From the NCBI RefSeq assembly GCF_000732925.1, contig NZ_CP008953.1, forward strand, positions 7,309,001-7,373,000: a stretch of 64,000 nucleotides of DNA, in the 5' to 3' direction. A model generated the notes under the pieces. That model had not been told where the DNA came from. It saw only the letters and a program-made list of their open reading frames with translations, and ran no database searches. The stretch comes from Amycolatopsis japonica (GTDB lineage: Bacteria; Actinomycetota; Actinomycetes; Mycobacteriales; Pseudonocardiaceae). Positions within the stretch are counted from its first letter, which is position 1; each line of letters begins with the position of its first letter. Both the position numbers and the translations under genes were made by a program. Of the stretch, positions 1 through 8,159 are shown in pieces.

Positions 1-328
1 AACCACGCACGGCGCCCACCGCCTTCGGCCCGCGCGCGAAGATCCGCGACGCCGCCAGCCGCTCCAGCAACGGTTCGCGCAGCCCCCAGCCTTCGGCCGC
101 CGAAAGCCAGCCACGGAATCCGGCGCCGGTGGTGACGGCGGTGAACCCGACCGGGCCGGCCAGCACGGCGTCCGTCGCCGCCCGCAGTTCGGTGTCGTCG
201 GGCAGCGGGACGATCCGGATGGTGGGCGCGTGCAGCACCGTCGCGCCCTGCCGGGTCAGCGCGCCGATGAAGTCTTCGGCCCGCCGCTCCGCGGTGATCC
301 CGATCGTGATGCCGTCCAGGTCAGCCAT
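1..328 (-). CDS. HemD-like (uroporphyrinogen-III synthase family) protein, 3' part outside window
   Basis: Only the first 109 codons lie in the window; the gene runs off the left edge. The visible part begins MADLDGITIGITAERRAEDF and carries TTGAGFRGW followed by EGWGL and ARGPKA, matching almost residue for residue the N-terminal half of the HemD-like protein encoded at 4211-5314. It is therefore a paralogue only 4 kb away. The ATG overlaps the stop codon of the upstream WYL regulator by 8 bp, so the two are probably co-transcribed. The family converts hydroxymethylbilane to uroporphyrinogen III. Whether this copy has the C-terminal DNA-binding domain of its paralogue cannot be seen. Confidence 0.8.
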   Translation of the reverse strand, partial: MADLDGITIGITAERRAEDFIGALTRQGATVLHAPTIRIVPLPDDTELRAATDAVLAGPVGFTAVTTGAGFRGWLSAAEGWGLREPLLERLAASRIFARGPKAVGAVRG

Positions 329-1289
329 AAACCGCGCCCATCTTCCTGATCTCCTCCGCCAGCCGCTCGCGCAGCTCCGGCGGTTCGAGCACTTCGAGGT
401 TCCCGCCGAACCGCAGTAGCTCGCCGACGGCCGATTCTCCCGGTTCCACGGGCAGTTCCATCGTCAGCCAGCCGTTTTCGTCGGGCTCCGCGGATGTTTC
501 CCGCAACGCCCGCGCTCCGACCGCTCCGAGGTAGAACGGCAGCAGTATGCGGGCGAACTCGTTCAGCCGCACCACCGCCGTCCGCGAGTACATCCGCTTT
601 TCGAACTGCTCCGACCATTCGTGCCAGTAGCGCGCGAGGTCGAAGTCCGACGGCCGCTCGAAGGTCTCGCCGAGATCTTCGAGTTCTTCGATGCGGGAGA
701 TGCGGTACGTCCGGTCGGTGCCGTCGCACCGCGCCGCGAGATACCAGTTCCCCGCCTTGAGGATCAGGCCCAGCGGATCGAGCACGCGGTCGACCTTCCG
801 CTGCCCCCAGCGTTCGTACCGGACCTTGACGCGCCGCCCGTGCCAGACCGCGTCGGCCAGTTCGGACAGTCGCGGCAGGCTTTCGATCCCGCGATGCCAG
901 CCGGGGACGTCGAGGTAGAACCGTTCGGAGATCTTGCTCGCCCCGGCACGCAGCTCTGACGGCATGGCCGCGTGCAGTTTGAGCTGAGCGGCGGCGAGGA
1001 CCGTGCCGAGCCCGAGTTCGGTGGCCGCGCCGGGCAGGCCCGCCAGCGAAAGCGATTGCGCCTCCTCCTCGGTCAGCCCGGTCAGCCGCGTGCGATAGCC
1101 GTCGACCAGCTGATAGCCGCCGGTGCGCCCGCGATCGGCGTACACCGGCACGCCGGCCGCGGACAGCGCCTCGACGTCGCGGTAGACCGTCCGGACCGAC
1201 ACCTCCAGCTCGGTCGCCAGCTCCTCGGCCGTCATCCGGCCGCGGTTCTGCAGCAGGAGGAGGACCGACAGGAGTCTGCTCGCGCGCAT
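321..1289 (-). CDS. WYL-domain (YafY-type) transcriptional regulator
   Basis: A 322-residue regulator. Residues 1-60 form a DeoR-type winged helix (RMTAEELATELEVSVRTVYR), followed by GGYQL and a C-terminal WYL domain from about residue 135 (KVRYERWGQRK, then GNWYLAARCDG and YRISRIEEL). WYL proteins sense small ligands or nucleic acid; the ligand here is unknown. ATG at 1289 is chosen because the HTH begins at once; the in-frame extension upstream is antisense shadow. It is divergent from the DUF3224 gene at 1350 and overlaps the HemD-like gene downstream. Three CTGACA direct repeats lie in the shared promoter gap. Confidence 0.88.
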   Translation of the reverse strand: MRASRLLSVLLLLQNRGRMTAEELATELEVSVRTVYRDVEALSAAGVPVYADRGRTGGYQLVDGYRTRLTGLTEEEAQSLSLAGLPGAATELGLGTVLAAAQLKLHAAMPSELRAGASKISERFYLDVPGWHRGIESLPRLSELADAVWHGRRVKVRYERWGQRKVDRVLDPLGLILKAGNWYLAARCDGTDRTYRISRIEELEDLGETFERPSDFDLARYWHEWSEQFEKRMYSRTAVVRLNEFARILLPFYLGAVGARALRETSAEPDENGWLTMELPVEPGESAVGELLRFGGNLEVLEPPELRERLAEEIRKMGAVYG

Positions 1290-1309
1290 GAATCCAGTAT
1301 CCCCTAAAA

Positions 1310-1339
1310 CCTGACACATCCTGACAGGTATGGCTGACA
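1310..1339. promoter_or_regulatory. CTGACA direct repeats in divergent promoter
   Basis: CCTGACA occurs at 1310-1316 and 1320-1326, and GCTGACA at 1333-1339, all in the same orientation. They fill the 60-bp gap between the WYL regulator and the DUF3224 gene. Spacings of 10 and 13 bp fit a protein binding one helix face at the first two copies. Binding by the adjacent WYL regulator is an inference. Confidence 0.4.
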
Positions 1340-1349
1340 GGGTGAACCC

Positions 1350-1745
1350 ATGAACACGTTCGCCATGAAGAACTGGGAAGAATCCGTCGTCAGCGGCACG
1401 GAGGGCGCGCCGCGAGTCGCCTACGCGCACGCCACGCTCGCCTACAGCGGGCTGATCGAGGGTGAGTCCGTCCTCGACTACCTGCTGTACTACGCGGGTG
1501 AGGGCTACGACGGCGGCGACACGACCTCTCCCGGCCTCGAACGGATCGAGGGCAGCGTGGACGGACGCAAGGGAAGCTTCGTGATCAAGCACGACACCGG
1601 GTTCGACACGCAGGGGATCAGGTCGGCGTTCACGGTGGTCGAGGGCTCCGGAACGGGTGAACTCGCCGGGATCACCGGCAGCGGCACCACGACCGGCGCC
1701 CTCGGTGAGCCGACGATGTCGTACACGCTCGATTACTCGCTCTAA
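1350..1745 (+). CDS. DUF3224 domain protein
   Basis: A 131-residue protein beginning MNTFAMKNWEES that matches DUF3224, a small beta-barrel fold related to allene oxide cyclase-like proteins. GSFVIKHDTGFDTQG and the glycine-rich GTGELAGITGSGTTTG stretch are typical. No signal peptide or membrane segment is visible. Genes of this type often sit beside WYL or winged-helix regulators, as here. It ends 6 bp before the next gene and probably shares its transcript. The molecular function of DUF3224 is not established. Confidence 0.8.
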   Translation: MNTFAMKNWEESVVSGTEGAPRVAYAHATLAYSGLIEGESVLDYLLYYAGEGYDGGDTTSPGLERIEGSVDGRKGSFVIKHDTGFDTQGIRSAFTVVEGSGTGELAGITGSGTTTGALGEPTMSYTLDYSL

Positions 1746-1751
1746 GGAGAA

Positions 1752-2873
1752 ATGGTGCTCGAGGTTGATCGCGAGCAGGTGCTGGCGTACCGGATCGCCG
1801 CGCACGGCCTGCACCGTGAGGAGACGGATCCGGCCGCGGCGGCCGTGTTCGACCTCGGGCTGCAGGATTCCGTGCGGGACACCGCCCTGCTGGGCCTCGC
1901 CGCCCGGATCGACGGCGACATCACGCCCGGCGTCTGGGACGACGACCGTTTCGTGCTCGCGTGGACGCATCGCGGCGCGCCGCATTTCCACCGCCGTGCG
2001 GAGCTGGACGCGATCCGGGCCGCTCTCGTGCCTCTCGACGAGAAGGACGCGATGGCCCGGATCCTCTGGCAGCGCAAGCAGGTCGACGACGCGGGCATGT
2101 CCGCGACGGACGCGCTGTTCACCGCGGCGAAGGCGATCCGCGAGGTCGTCACCGGCGTCCAGACCAAGGGCACGGTGAGCGGCGCGGTCACGAAACTGAT
2201 CCCCGACGGCCTGTCGTACGCCTGCCGCGGCTGCGGTGTCGTGCACATCTACGAGCAGTTGATGCGGGTCGCGTCGCTCCACGCCGGGGTCCGGCTGGAG
2301 GCGGGCGCGACCCCGGCGACGTTGGCACCACTGGAAAAGCGGGGCAGGCTCAAGACGGCACCGGACGCCAAGGCGGCCACCCGTGTGGTCGAGGGTTACC
2401 TGCGGATCAACGGTCCCGCCGCTCCCGGCGACGCCGCGGCCTACGTCGGGACCACCCGCACCGGGGTCGACGCGATGTGGCCGGACGGCCTGGCCGAGGT
2501 CCGCGTCGACGGCAAGAAGGCCTTCCTGCCGGAAGACCGGGTGGCGCTGCTGGAGAATCCGCCGGAGCCGGACGTGGTGCGCCTGCTGCCGCCGCTCGAC
2601 CCGTTCGTCCAGGCACGCGACCGAGCCGTGCTGGTGCCGGACAAGGCCCGGCAGAAGGAGGTCTGGAAGATCCTCGGCAGCCCCGGCGCGCTGCTGGCCG
2701 ACGGCGAGATCGCCGGCGTGTGGCGGGCCAAGGCGAGCGGGAAGAAGCGGCTCGACTTCACCGTCACCCCGTTCGACGCGCTCCGCCCGGCCGTCCGGAA
2801 AGCGGCCGAAGCGGAGGCGGCCCGTGTCGCCGCCGCCCGGGAGTTCCCCGGCTTCCGCGTCACCTGGTCCTGA
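1752..2873 (+). CDS. winged-helix DNA-binding domain protein (HTH_42 family)
   Basis: A 373-residue protein of the HTH_42 (PF06224) family, which also contains the YcaQ/AlkX DNA glycosylases. The characteristic LLPPLDPFVQARDR segment lies near residue 280, and repeated winged-helix folds make up the rest (KTAPDAKAATRVVEGYLRI). It may bind or repair DNA; the family is mixed, so a glycosylase activity is only a possibility. AAGGAGA lies immediately upstream. The ATG at 1752 is very close to it, and GTG at 1755 has the better spacing. It probably forms an operon with the DUF3224 gene. Confidence 0.75.
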   Translation: MVLEVDREQVLAYRIAAHGLHREETDPAAAAVFDLGLQDSVRDTALLGLAARIDGDITPGVWDDDRFVLAWTHRGAPHFHRRAELDAIRAALVPLDEKDAMARILWQRKQVDDAGMSATDALFTAAKAIREVVTGVQTKGTVSGAVTKLIPDGLSYACRGCGVVHIYEQLMRVASLHAGVRLEAGATPATLAPLEKRGRLKTAPDAKAATRVVEGYLRINGPAAPGDAAAYVGTTRTGVDAMWPDGLAEVRVDGKKAFLPEDRVALLENPPEPDVVRLLPPLDPFVQARDRAVLVPDKARQKEVWKILGSPGALLADGEIAGVWRAKASGKKRLDFTVTPFDALRPAVRKAAEAEAARVAAAREFPGFRVTWS

Positions 2874-2966
2874 AGGCGGTCCGATCGGTCCCGTTCCGGG
2901 TGCCCAAGAGGTAGGCCATCGCGCAACCGCTTGCCGCCGGAGAACCCGGCGGCGACCGTCGAAGAC

Positions 2967-4148
2967 ATGAGCACACAGACGGAATCCCGGACGATGGCGA
3001 GCGGCTGGGCGGCCACCGGCGACCTGCCATGGGCGCGCCAATGGGACGGCATGAACGAAGGCCCGGTCCTGCTGCCGGACGGGCGTGTCCTCGCCGCGGG
3101 CGGCGGCAACAACCGCGGTGCGGTGACGTACGCCGACGCCGCGCTCTACGACCCGGGCAGTGGCCAATGGACGGTCACCGGATCGCTCGCGACCAGCCGC
3201 CGCCTGCATTCGCTGACCGTCCTGCCGGACGGCAAGGTGCTGGCGGCGGGCGGTTTTCACGGCCATCCGTCCACTTCGCCCAACATCCTCACCTCCGCGG
3301 AGGTCTTCGACCCGGCGACCGGGACCTGGAGCCCGACCGGCTCGATGCACACCGCCCGCTGCAACCATCACGCGATCGCGCTGGCGGACGGCCGGGTGCT
3401 CGTGATGGGCGGCGGGAGCGAACGGCCGCCGATCGATTCCCTCGTGATCGCGGCGGCGGAGATCTACGACCCGGCGACGGGAACCTGGACCGAGACCGCG
3501 CCGATGATCCACGCCAGGGCGGCGTTCCCCGCGGTGCTGCTGCCGGACGGCAAGGTGCTCGTCGCGTCGGGTCTCGTCGAAACCGGCGGCGATCTCGTCG
3601 GCCTGACCTTCTGCGAGATCTACGACCCGGTCGACGGCACCTGGAGCCCCACCACGCCGATCGGTACCCCGGTCCCGCTCGAAACCGGGCGGCCGCGTGT
3701 CGGCGCGCAGATGGTCGCGCTCGCCGACGGGACCGTGCTGGTCACCGGCGGCCACACCGGCGGGCCGCAGAACTGGAACTACGCGCCGTTCAGCCTCGGC
3801 GAATCCGAACGCTACGACCCGGCCACCGGCAAATGGACCGACGCGGCGCCGATGGGGATCCCGCGCGACGAATTCCGTCTGATCCGCTTGGACTCCGGCA
3901 AGGTGCTGGCCATCGGCGGCCTCGAATACGGCGGGTACGACGCCGGGTACCAGAACTCCGAGATCTTCGATCCCGCGACCGGGCAATGGGGGCCGCTGAT
4001 CGGGCTCACCATCGGCAGGGCGAAGTTCGGCGCGGTCAAACTCGCCGACGGCCGCGTCCTCATCGCGGGCGGCGCCGCCGTACTGGCCAACGCCGGCCCG
4101 GACGGCAACCACGTCCTCATCACCAAGACCGACCTCTTCACCCCGTGA
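2967..4148 (+). CDS. kelch-repeat beta-propeller protein
   Basis: A 393-residue protein made almost entirely of kelch/galactose-oxidase-type blades. A repeated unit of the form GKVLAAGG ... EVFDPATGTWSPTG recurs about six times (for example GRVLVMGGGSE, YDPATGTWTETAPM, GKVLAIGGLEYGG, FDPATGQWGPL). There is no signal peptide, transmembrane segment or extra catalytic domain, so it is a cytoplasmic propeller of unknown partner. The ATG at 2967 (MSTQTESRTMASG) is preferred over an in-frame TTG at 2931. It converges on the nitrate operon and the two are separated by a strong hairpin at 4162-4202. Confidence 0.82.
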   Translation: MSTQTESRTMASGWAATGDLPWARQWDGMNEGPVLLPDGRVLAAGGGNNRGAVTYADAALYDPGSGQWTVTGSLATSRRLHSLTVLPDGKVLAAGGFHGHPSTSPNILTSAEVFDPATGTWSPTGSMHTARCNHHAIALADGRVLVMGGGSERPPIDSLVIAAAEIYDPATGTWTETAPMIHARAAFPAVLLPDGKVLVASGLVETGGDLVGLTFCEIYDPVDGTWSPTTPIGTPVPLETGRPRVGAQMVALADGTVLVTGGHTGGPQNWNYAPFSLGESERYDPATGKWTDAAPMGIPRDEFRLIRLDSGKVLAIGGLEYGGYDAGYQNSEIFDPATGQWGPLIGLTIGRAKFGAVKLADGRVLIAGGAAVLANAGPDGNHVLITKTDLFTP

Positions 4149-4161
4149 CCCACCCACCGCA

Positions 4162-4202
4162 TTTCGTCCTCTGAATGCGGTATTCGCATTCAGAGGACGA
4201 AA
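4162..4202. terminator. bidirectional hairpin, family D copy 1
   Basis: A perfect 18-bp stem: arm TTTCGTCCTCTGAATGCG at 4162-4179, a 5-nt loop, and the exact complement at 4185-4202. It lies between the convergent kelch gene and the last gene of the nitrate operon, with no U-tract on either strand. Three further copies of this family occur at 23337, 48261 and 63487, all at convergent junctions. Confidence 0.75.
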
Positions 4203-4210
4203 CGCGGGCG

Positions 4211-5314
4211 TCAGGGGTCGACGGCCAGGCGGTAGCCGCGTTTCACCACCGTCTGGACCAGTTTCGGCGTGCCCAAGGAGTTCCGCAGGCGGCCGATGGC
4301 GGTCTCGACGGCGTGTTCCTCGCCGCCGTCGGGGAGCGCGGAGACCAGTTCCCGCCGGGAGAACACCCTCCCCGGCGATTCCGCCAGCGCCCGCAGGATG
4401 GCCATCGGCGCGGGCGCGATGTCGCACCACTGCCCGTCGACCAGCGCCGCCTGGCCTCGCAGTTCGATACTCCGCCCGCCCGCGGTCAGTCGAGGCGAAC
4501 GGGCTTCGAGCGCGTCGGACACCGTCCGCGCCAGCGCCCCGATCCGCGACCGTGTCGGCTGCACCGTAGGGATCCCGAGCGCGGCCAGCGGTGCCGCGGT
4601 GATCGGCCCGACGCAAGCCGCCACGACCCGTTTCTCCAGTGCTCCCACGACTCCCGGCAGCCGCCCGGTCCGCTTCGCCACCGCCAGCAGGGACGCCGCC
4701 GCGGGCGCGCTGGTGAACGGCAACGCGTCCACCGAACCGTCGAGGACACCGTCCAGCAGCCGGTCCAGCGGCCCGGGATCGGACGGCCCGACCCACCGGT
4801 ACACCGGCACTTCGATCACTTCGGCGCCCGCGGAACGCAGACTGTCCACAAAGTACGGAAGCGGCTCGCCGTGCAGCTGCACCGCGATCCGCTGACCGTC
4901 CACACCGGAATCGAGCAGATGTCTCAGCACCTCGGCGTTGCTCTCCGACGCGGGCGAGTAGTCCTCCGAAAGCCCGGCCGCGCGGATCGCCCCCTTGGCC
5001 TTCGGGCCGCGCGCGAGCAGCGAAGACTTCCCCAGTCTGTCCAGCAGTTCCTCCCCCAGGCCCCAGCCTTCGGCCGCCTCGACCCAGCCGCGGAAGCCGA
5101 TCCCGGTCGTCGCGACGACGACGTCGACCCGGTCTTCCAGCAGGCGCATGGTGGCCGACCGCAGTTCGGTGTCGTCGGCGAGCGGCACGATCCGGATCGC
5201 CGGGCCGTAGCGCACGGTCGCACCTTTACGCACGAACAGCGCGCCGAGCTCGTCAGCCCGTCGCGCCGCCGTGATCCCGATGACGAATCCCGCCAGGGGA
5301 AGAACGTCCGTCAC
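4211..5314 (-). CDS. uroporphyrinogen-III synthase fused to a winged-helix DNA-binding domain
   Basis: A 367-residue two-domain protein. Residues 1 to about 260 are a HemD fold (VIGITAARRADEL, TTGIGFRGWVEAA, PFTSAPAAASLL). Residues 270-367 are an OmpR/PhoB-type C-terminal DNA-binding domain (RVFSRRELVSALPDGGEE, then AIGRLRNSLG and VVKRGYRLA). It resembles M. tuberculosis Rv0260c, as I recall it, which also lies close to nitrite-reductase genes. The GTG start overlaps the nirD stop by 4 bp (GTGA). It could supply uroporphyrinogen III for the siroheme of NirB, regulate the operon, or both. A paralogue is cut by the left edge of the window. Confidence 0.87.
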   Translation of the reverse strand: MTDVLPLAGFVIGITAARRADELGALFVRKGATVRYGPAIRIVPLADDTELRSATMRLLEDRVDVVVATTGIGFRGWVEAAEGWGLGEELLDRLGKSSLLARGPKAKGAIRAAGLSEDYSPASESNAEVLRHLLDSGVDGQRIAVQLHGEPLPYFVDSLRSAGAEVIEVPVYRWVGPSDPGPLDRLLDGVLDGSVDALPFTSAPAAASLLAVAKRTGRLPGVVGALEKRVVAACVGPITAAPLAALGIPTVQPTRSRIGALARTVSDALEARSPRLTAGGRSIELRGQAALVDGQWCDIAPAPMAILRALAESPGRVFSRRELVSALPDGGEEHAVETAIGRLRNSLGTPKLVQTVVKRGYRLAVDP

Positions 5315-5658
5315 GGCGAGAATTCCACCTCCACCACACCCCCGGCGACCCGGACCCGATAAGCGGCGACCGAGACCCCTTCGGCGTCGAGACAGGCGCC
5401 GGTCCGCAGATCGAAGCGTTCCTTGTACACCGGCGAAGCCACCACGGGAACGCCGCCCGCGTCACCGACGATGCCTCGCGAAAGCACCGCCGCTCCGCTG
5501 ATCGGGTCCACATTGGACAGCGCGTACCACCGGTCGCCGGGGAGCCGGAAGATGGCCACCTGCGTCCCGCCGTCGAGCAGGGCGGCGACACCGGACCATT
5601 CGGGGACGGCGCCCGCCGCGCAAACGGCGGTCCAGGTGCGCTCGATCGACGTCGTCAC
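5311..5658 (-). CDS. nirD: assimilatory nitrite reductase small subunit NirD
   Basis: A 115-residue Rieske-like protein beside nirB. The fold is evident from VAIFRLPGDRWYALSNVDP and SPVYKERFDLRTGACLD, but the Cys-His pairs of true Rieske clusters are missing (NVDP occupies the usual CxH position). This is normal for NirD, which has no cluster and supports NirB. It starts at GTG (TTSIERTW follows), overlapping the nirB stop by 3 bp, and it overlaps the next gene by 4 bp. The usual family length is 105-120 residues. Confidence 0.93.
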   Translation of the reverse strand: MTTSIERTWTAVCAAGAVPEWSGVAALLDGGTQVAIFRLPGDRWYALSNVDPISGAAVLSRGIVGDAGGVPVVASPVYKERFDLRTGACLDAEGVSVAAYRVRVAGGVVEVEFSP

Positions 5659-8159
5659 TGTTTCACCTCCGGGATGCCAAGCAGTACTGGCACTTTCTGG
5701 TCGCGTTCGGTACGGAACGAGATCGTCGGATCCGGTGTGCCCGGCGCGTTGACGAACGAGCTGAACTTCGCCAGCTTCTCCGGATCCTCCAGCACGCCGC
5801 GCCATTCGTCGGCGTAGTCGCCGACGTGTTTGGCCATGGCGGCGTCGAGGTCCTCGCAGATTCCGAGCTTGTCGTCGACGATCACCGCGCGCAGGTGGTC
5901 GAGCCCGCCTTCCATCTCCTCGACCCACGGCGCGGTGCGCTGCAGGCGGTCGGCCGTGCGGACGTAGAACATCAGGAACCGGTCGATCGTGCGGATCAGC
6001 GTCTCGGTGTCCACTTCGGACACGAGCAGATCCGCGTGCCGCGGGGTCGCGCCGCCGTTGCCGCCGACGTAAAGGTTCCAGCCCTTGTCGGTGGCGATGA
6101 CGCCGAAGTCCTTGCTCCGCGCCTCCGCGCATTCCCGCGCACAGCCCGAAACGGCCGACTTCAGCTTGTGCGGCGAGCGCAGGCCGCGATACCGCAACTC
6201 CAGCTCGATCGCGAGCCCAACGCTGTCCTGCACGCCGTAGCGGCACCACGTCGAACCGACACAGGACTTGACCGTGCGCAACGACTTCCCGTACGCGTGC
6301 CCCGACTCGAACCCGGCGTCGACGAGCCGCCGCCAGATCAGCGGCAGCTGGTCGACGGTGGCGCCGAACAGGTCGATCCGCTGCCCGCCGGTGATCTTGG
6401 TGTACAGCCCGAAATCCATCGCCACCTGCGCGATCACCATGAGCTTCTCCGGCGTGACCTCGCCGCCGGGGATGCGCGGGACCACCGAGTACGTCCCGTT
6501 GCGCTGCAGGTTCGCGAGGAACTTGTCGTTGGTGTCCTGCAGGGTCGCCTGCTCGCCGGCGAGGATGTGCCCGTTGCCCAGCGTGGCCAGGATGGACGCG
6601 ATCGCCGGTTTGCAGATCGCGCAGCCGGTCCCGGTGCCGTAGCGGTCGATCATCTCGCTGAACGTGGTGATCCGAGTGGCCTGCAGGATCTGGAACAGCT
6701 CCGCGCGCGACTGGGTGAAGTGCTCGCACAGCGCCTTCGACTGCTCGACACCGCACGCCGTCAGCAGCTTGCCCAGCAACGGGACGCACGAGCCGCACGC
6801 CGTTCCGGCCCGGGTGCAGCCCTTGATCTTGGCGACCGAATCGCAGCCCTCTTCGGTGATCGCGTGGGTGATCGCGCCCTTGGAAACCGCGTTGCACGAA
6901 CAGATCTGCGCGGCGTCCGGCAGCGCGTCGACGCCGACCGCCGCTCCACCACCGGCCGGGGCGAGGATCGCACCCGGTTCGGCAGGCAATGGCCTGCCGA
7001 CCATCGCGCGCAAGGTGTTGAACTCGCTCGCGTCGCCGACCAGGACACCACCGAGCAACGTCTTCGAGTCGTCCGAGACGACGAGCTTCTTGTACGTCCC
7101 CGCGACGGCGTCGTTGAACGCGACCTCCAGCGCGCCTTCGGTCGCCGCATGCGCGTCGCCGAAGCTGGCGACGTCGACGCCCATGAGCTTGAGCTTCGTC
7201 GACATGTCCGGCTCGGGGAACGTGCCCTCGCCGCCGGTCAGCCGCGCCGCGACGATCTCCGCCATCGCGTAACCGGGCGCCACGATGCCGTACACCTTGC
7301 CGTCGACGGCCGCGCATTCGCCGATCGCGTACACCGCGGGATCGGCCGTCCGGCAGGTGTCGTCGACCAGGATCCCGCCGCGCGCACCGACTTCCAGCCC
7401 GGACGAACGCGCCAGATCGTCGCGCGGCCGGATACCGGCGGAGAAGACGACCAGGTCGACGTCGAGCTCGGTGCCGTTGCCGAGCCGCGCGATGTAGCGT
7501 TCGCCATCCGGCTCGATGGCGTCGGTCGAAGTTCCCGTGTGGACGGTCACGTCGAGGTCGGTGATCAGCCGCCGGAGCAGGCCGCCGCCGCCTTCGTCGA
7601 CCTGCAGCGGCATCAGGCGCGGCGCCATCTCGACGACGTGCGGCGAGAGACCCATGTCCCGCAACGCCTTCGCGGCTTCCAGCCCCAGGAGCCCGCCACC
7701 GATGACGACCGCCGAACGACGTCCACGGCCGGGCCGCTGAGCCGCTTCCCGGATGGCGTCGAGGTCCTCGATCGTCCGGTAGACGAAGCAGCCGGGGAGA
7801 TCGTGTCCCGGCACCGGCGGGACGAACGGCCGAGAACCAGTCGCGAGGACGAGCGTGTCGTATGGCTGCTCGTGACCCGCTTCGGTGACGACGATCTTGC
7901 GCTCGCGATCCACCGAAGCGACGGTGTCGCCGAGCCGCAGCTCGACCAACGGATCACCCGCGTAGTCCGCGCCCTCCAAGGTGAGGGAGGCCGGATCCCA
8001 GGTGTCCACATAGGACGTCAGCGCGACCCGGTCGTACGCGGGACGCGCCTCCTCGGCGAGCACCACGACCTGCCACTGGCCGTCCTTGTCCTCCGCGCGC
8101 ACCGCTTCGACGAGCCGGTGCGCGACCATGCCATGTCCGACGACGACGAGTTTCCGCAT
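5655..8159 (-). CDS. nirB: NADH-dependent nitrite reductase large subunit NirB
   Basis: An 834-residue cytoplasmic enzyme reducing nitrite to ammonium with NAD(P)H. Domains in order: FAD/NAD-binding oxidoreductase (VVVGHGMVAHRL at the N-terminus, VVIGGGLLGLEAAKAL near 150), a BFD-type [2Fe-2S] domain with cysteines near 418, 420 and the CGSC near 456, then the nitrite/sulfite reductase half-domains. The siroheme/[4Fe-4S] ligands are in CVGSTWC (about 630 and 636) and CAREC (about 670 and 674). Length is normal. The ATG at 8159 overlaps the narK stop by one base, and nirD follows by overlap. Siroheme is required, which fits the HemD-like gene at the operon end. Confidence 0.95.
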   Translation of the reverse strand: MRKLVVVGHGMVAHRLVEAVRAEDKDGQWQVVVLAEEARPAYDRVALTSYVDTWDPASLTLEGADYAGDPLVELRLGDTVASVDRERKIVVTEAGHEQPYDTLVLATGSRPFVPPVPGHDLPGCFVYRTIEDLDAIREAAQRPGRGRRSAVVIGGGLLGLEAAKALRDMGLSPHVVEMAPRLMPLQVDEGGGGLLRRLITDLDVTVHTGTSTDAIEPDGERYIARLGNGTELDVDLVVFSAGIRPRDDLARSSGLEVGARGGILVDDTCRTADPAVYAIGECAAVDGKVYGIVAPGYAMAEIVAARLTGGEGTFPEPDMSTKLKLMGVDVASFGDAHAATEGALEVAFNDAVAGTYKKLVVSDDSKTLLGGVLVGDASEFNTLRAMVGRPLPAEPGAILAPAGGGAAVGVDALPDAAQICSCNAVSKGAITHAITEEGCDSVAKIKGCTRAGTACGSCVPLLGKLLTACGVEQSKALCEHFTQSRAELFQILQATRITTFSEMIDRYGTGTGCAICKPAIASILATLGNGHILAGEQATLQDTNDKFLANLQRNGTYSVVPRIPGGEVTPEKLMVIAQVAMDFGLYTKITGGQRIDLFGATVDQLPLIWRRLVDAGFESGHAYGKSLRTVKSCVGSTWCRYGVQDSVGLAIELELRYRGLRSPHKLKSAVSGCARECAEARSKDFGVIATDKGWNLYVGGNGGATPRHADLLVSEVDTETLIRTIDRFLMFYVRTADRLQRTAPWVEEMEGGLDHLRAVIVDDKLGICEDLDAAMAKHVGDYADEWRGVLEDPEKLAKFSSFVNAPGTPDPTISFRTERDQKVPVLLGIPEVKQ

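Noticed and set aside
321..4796. A 1491-codon open frame on the minus strand
   Set aside because: Only the last 322 codons (the WYL regulator) are a real protein. The rest is antisense to the DUF3224, winged-helix and kelch genes, with low-complexity Arg/Gly/Ala composition typical of high-GC shadow frames.
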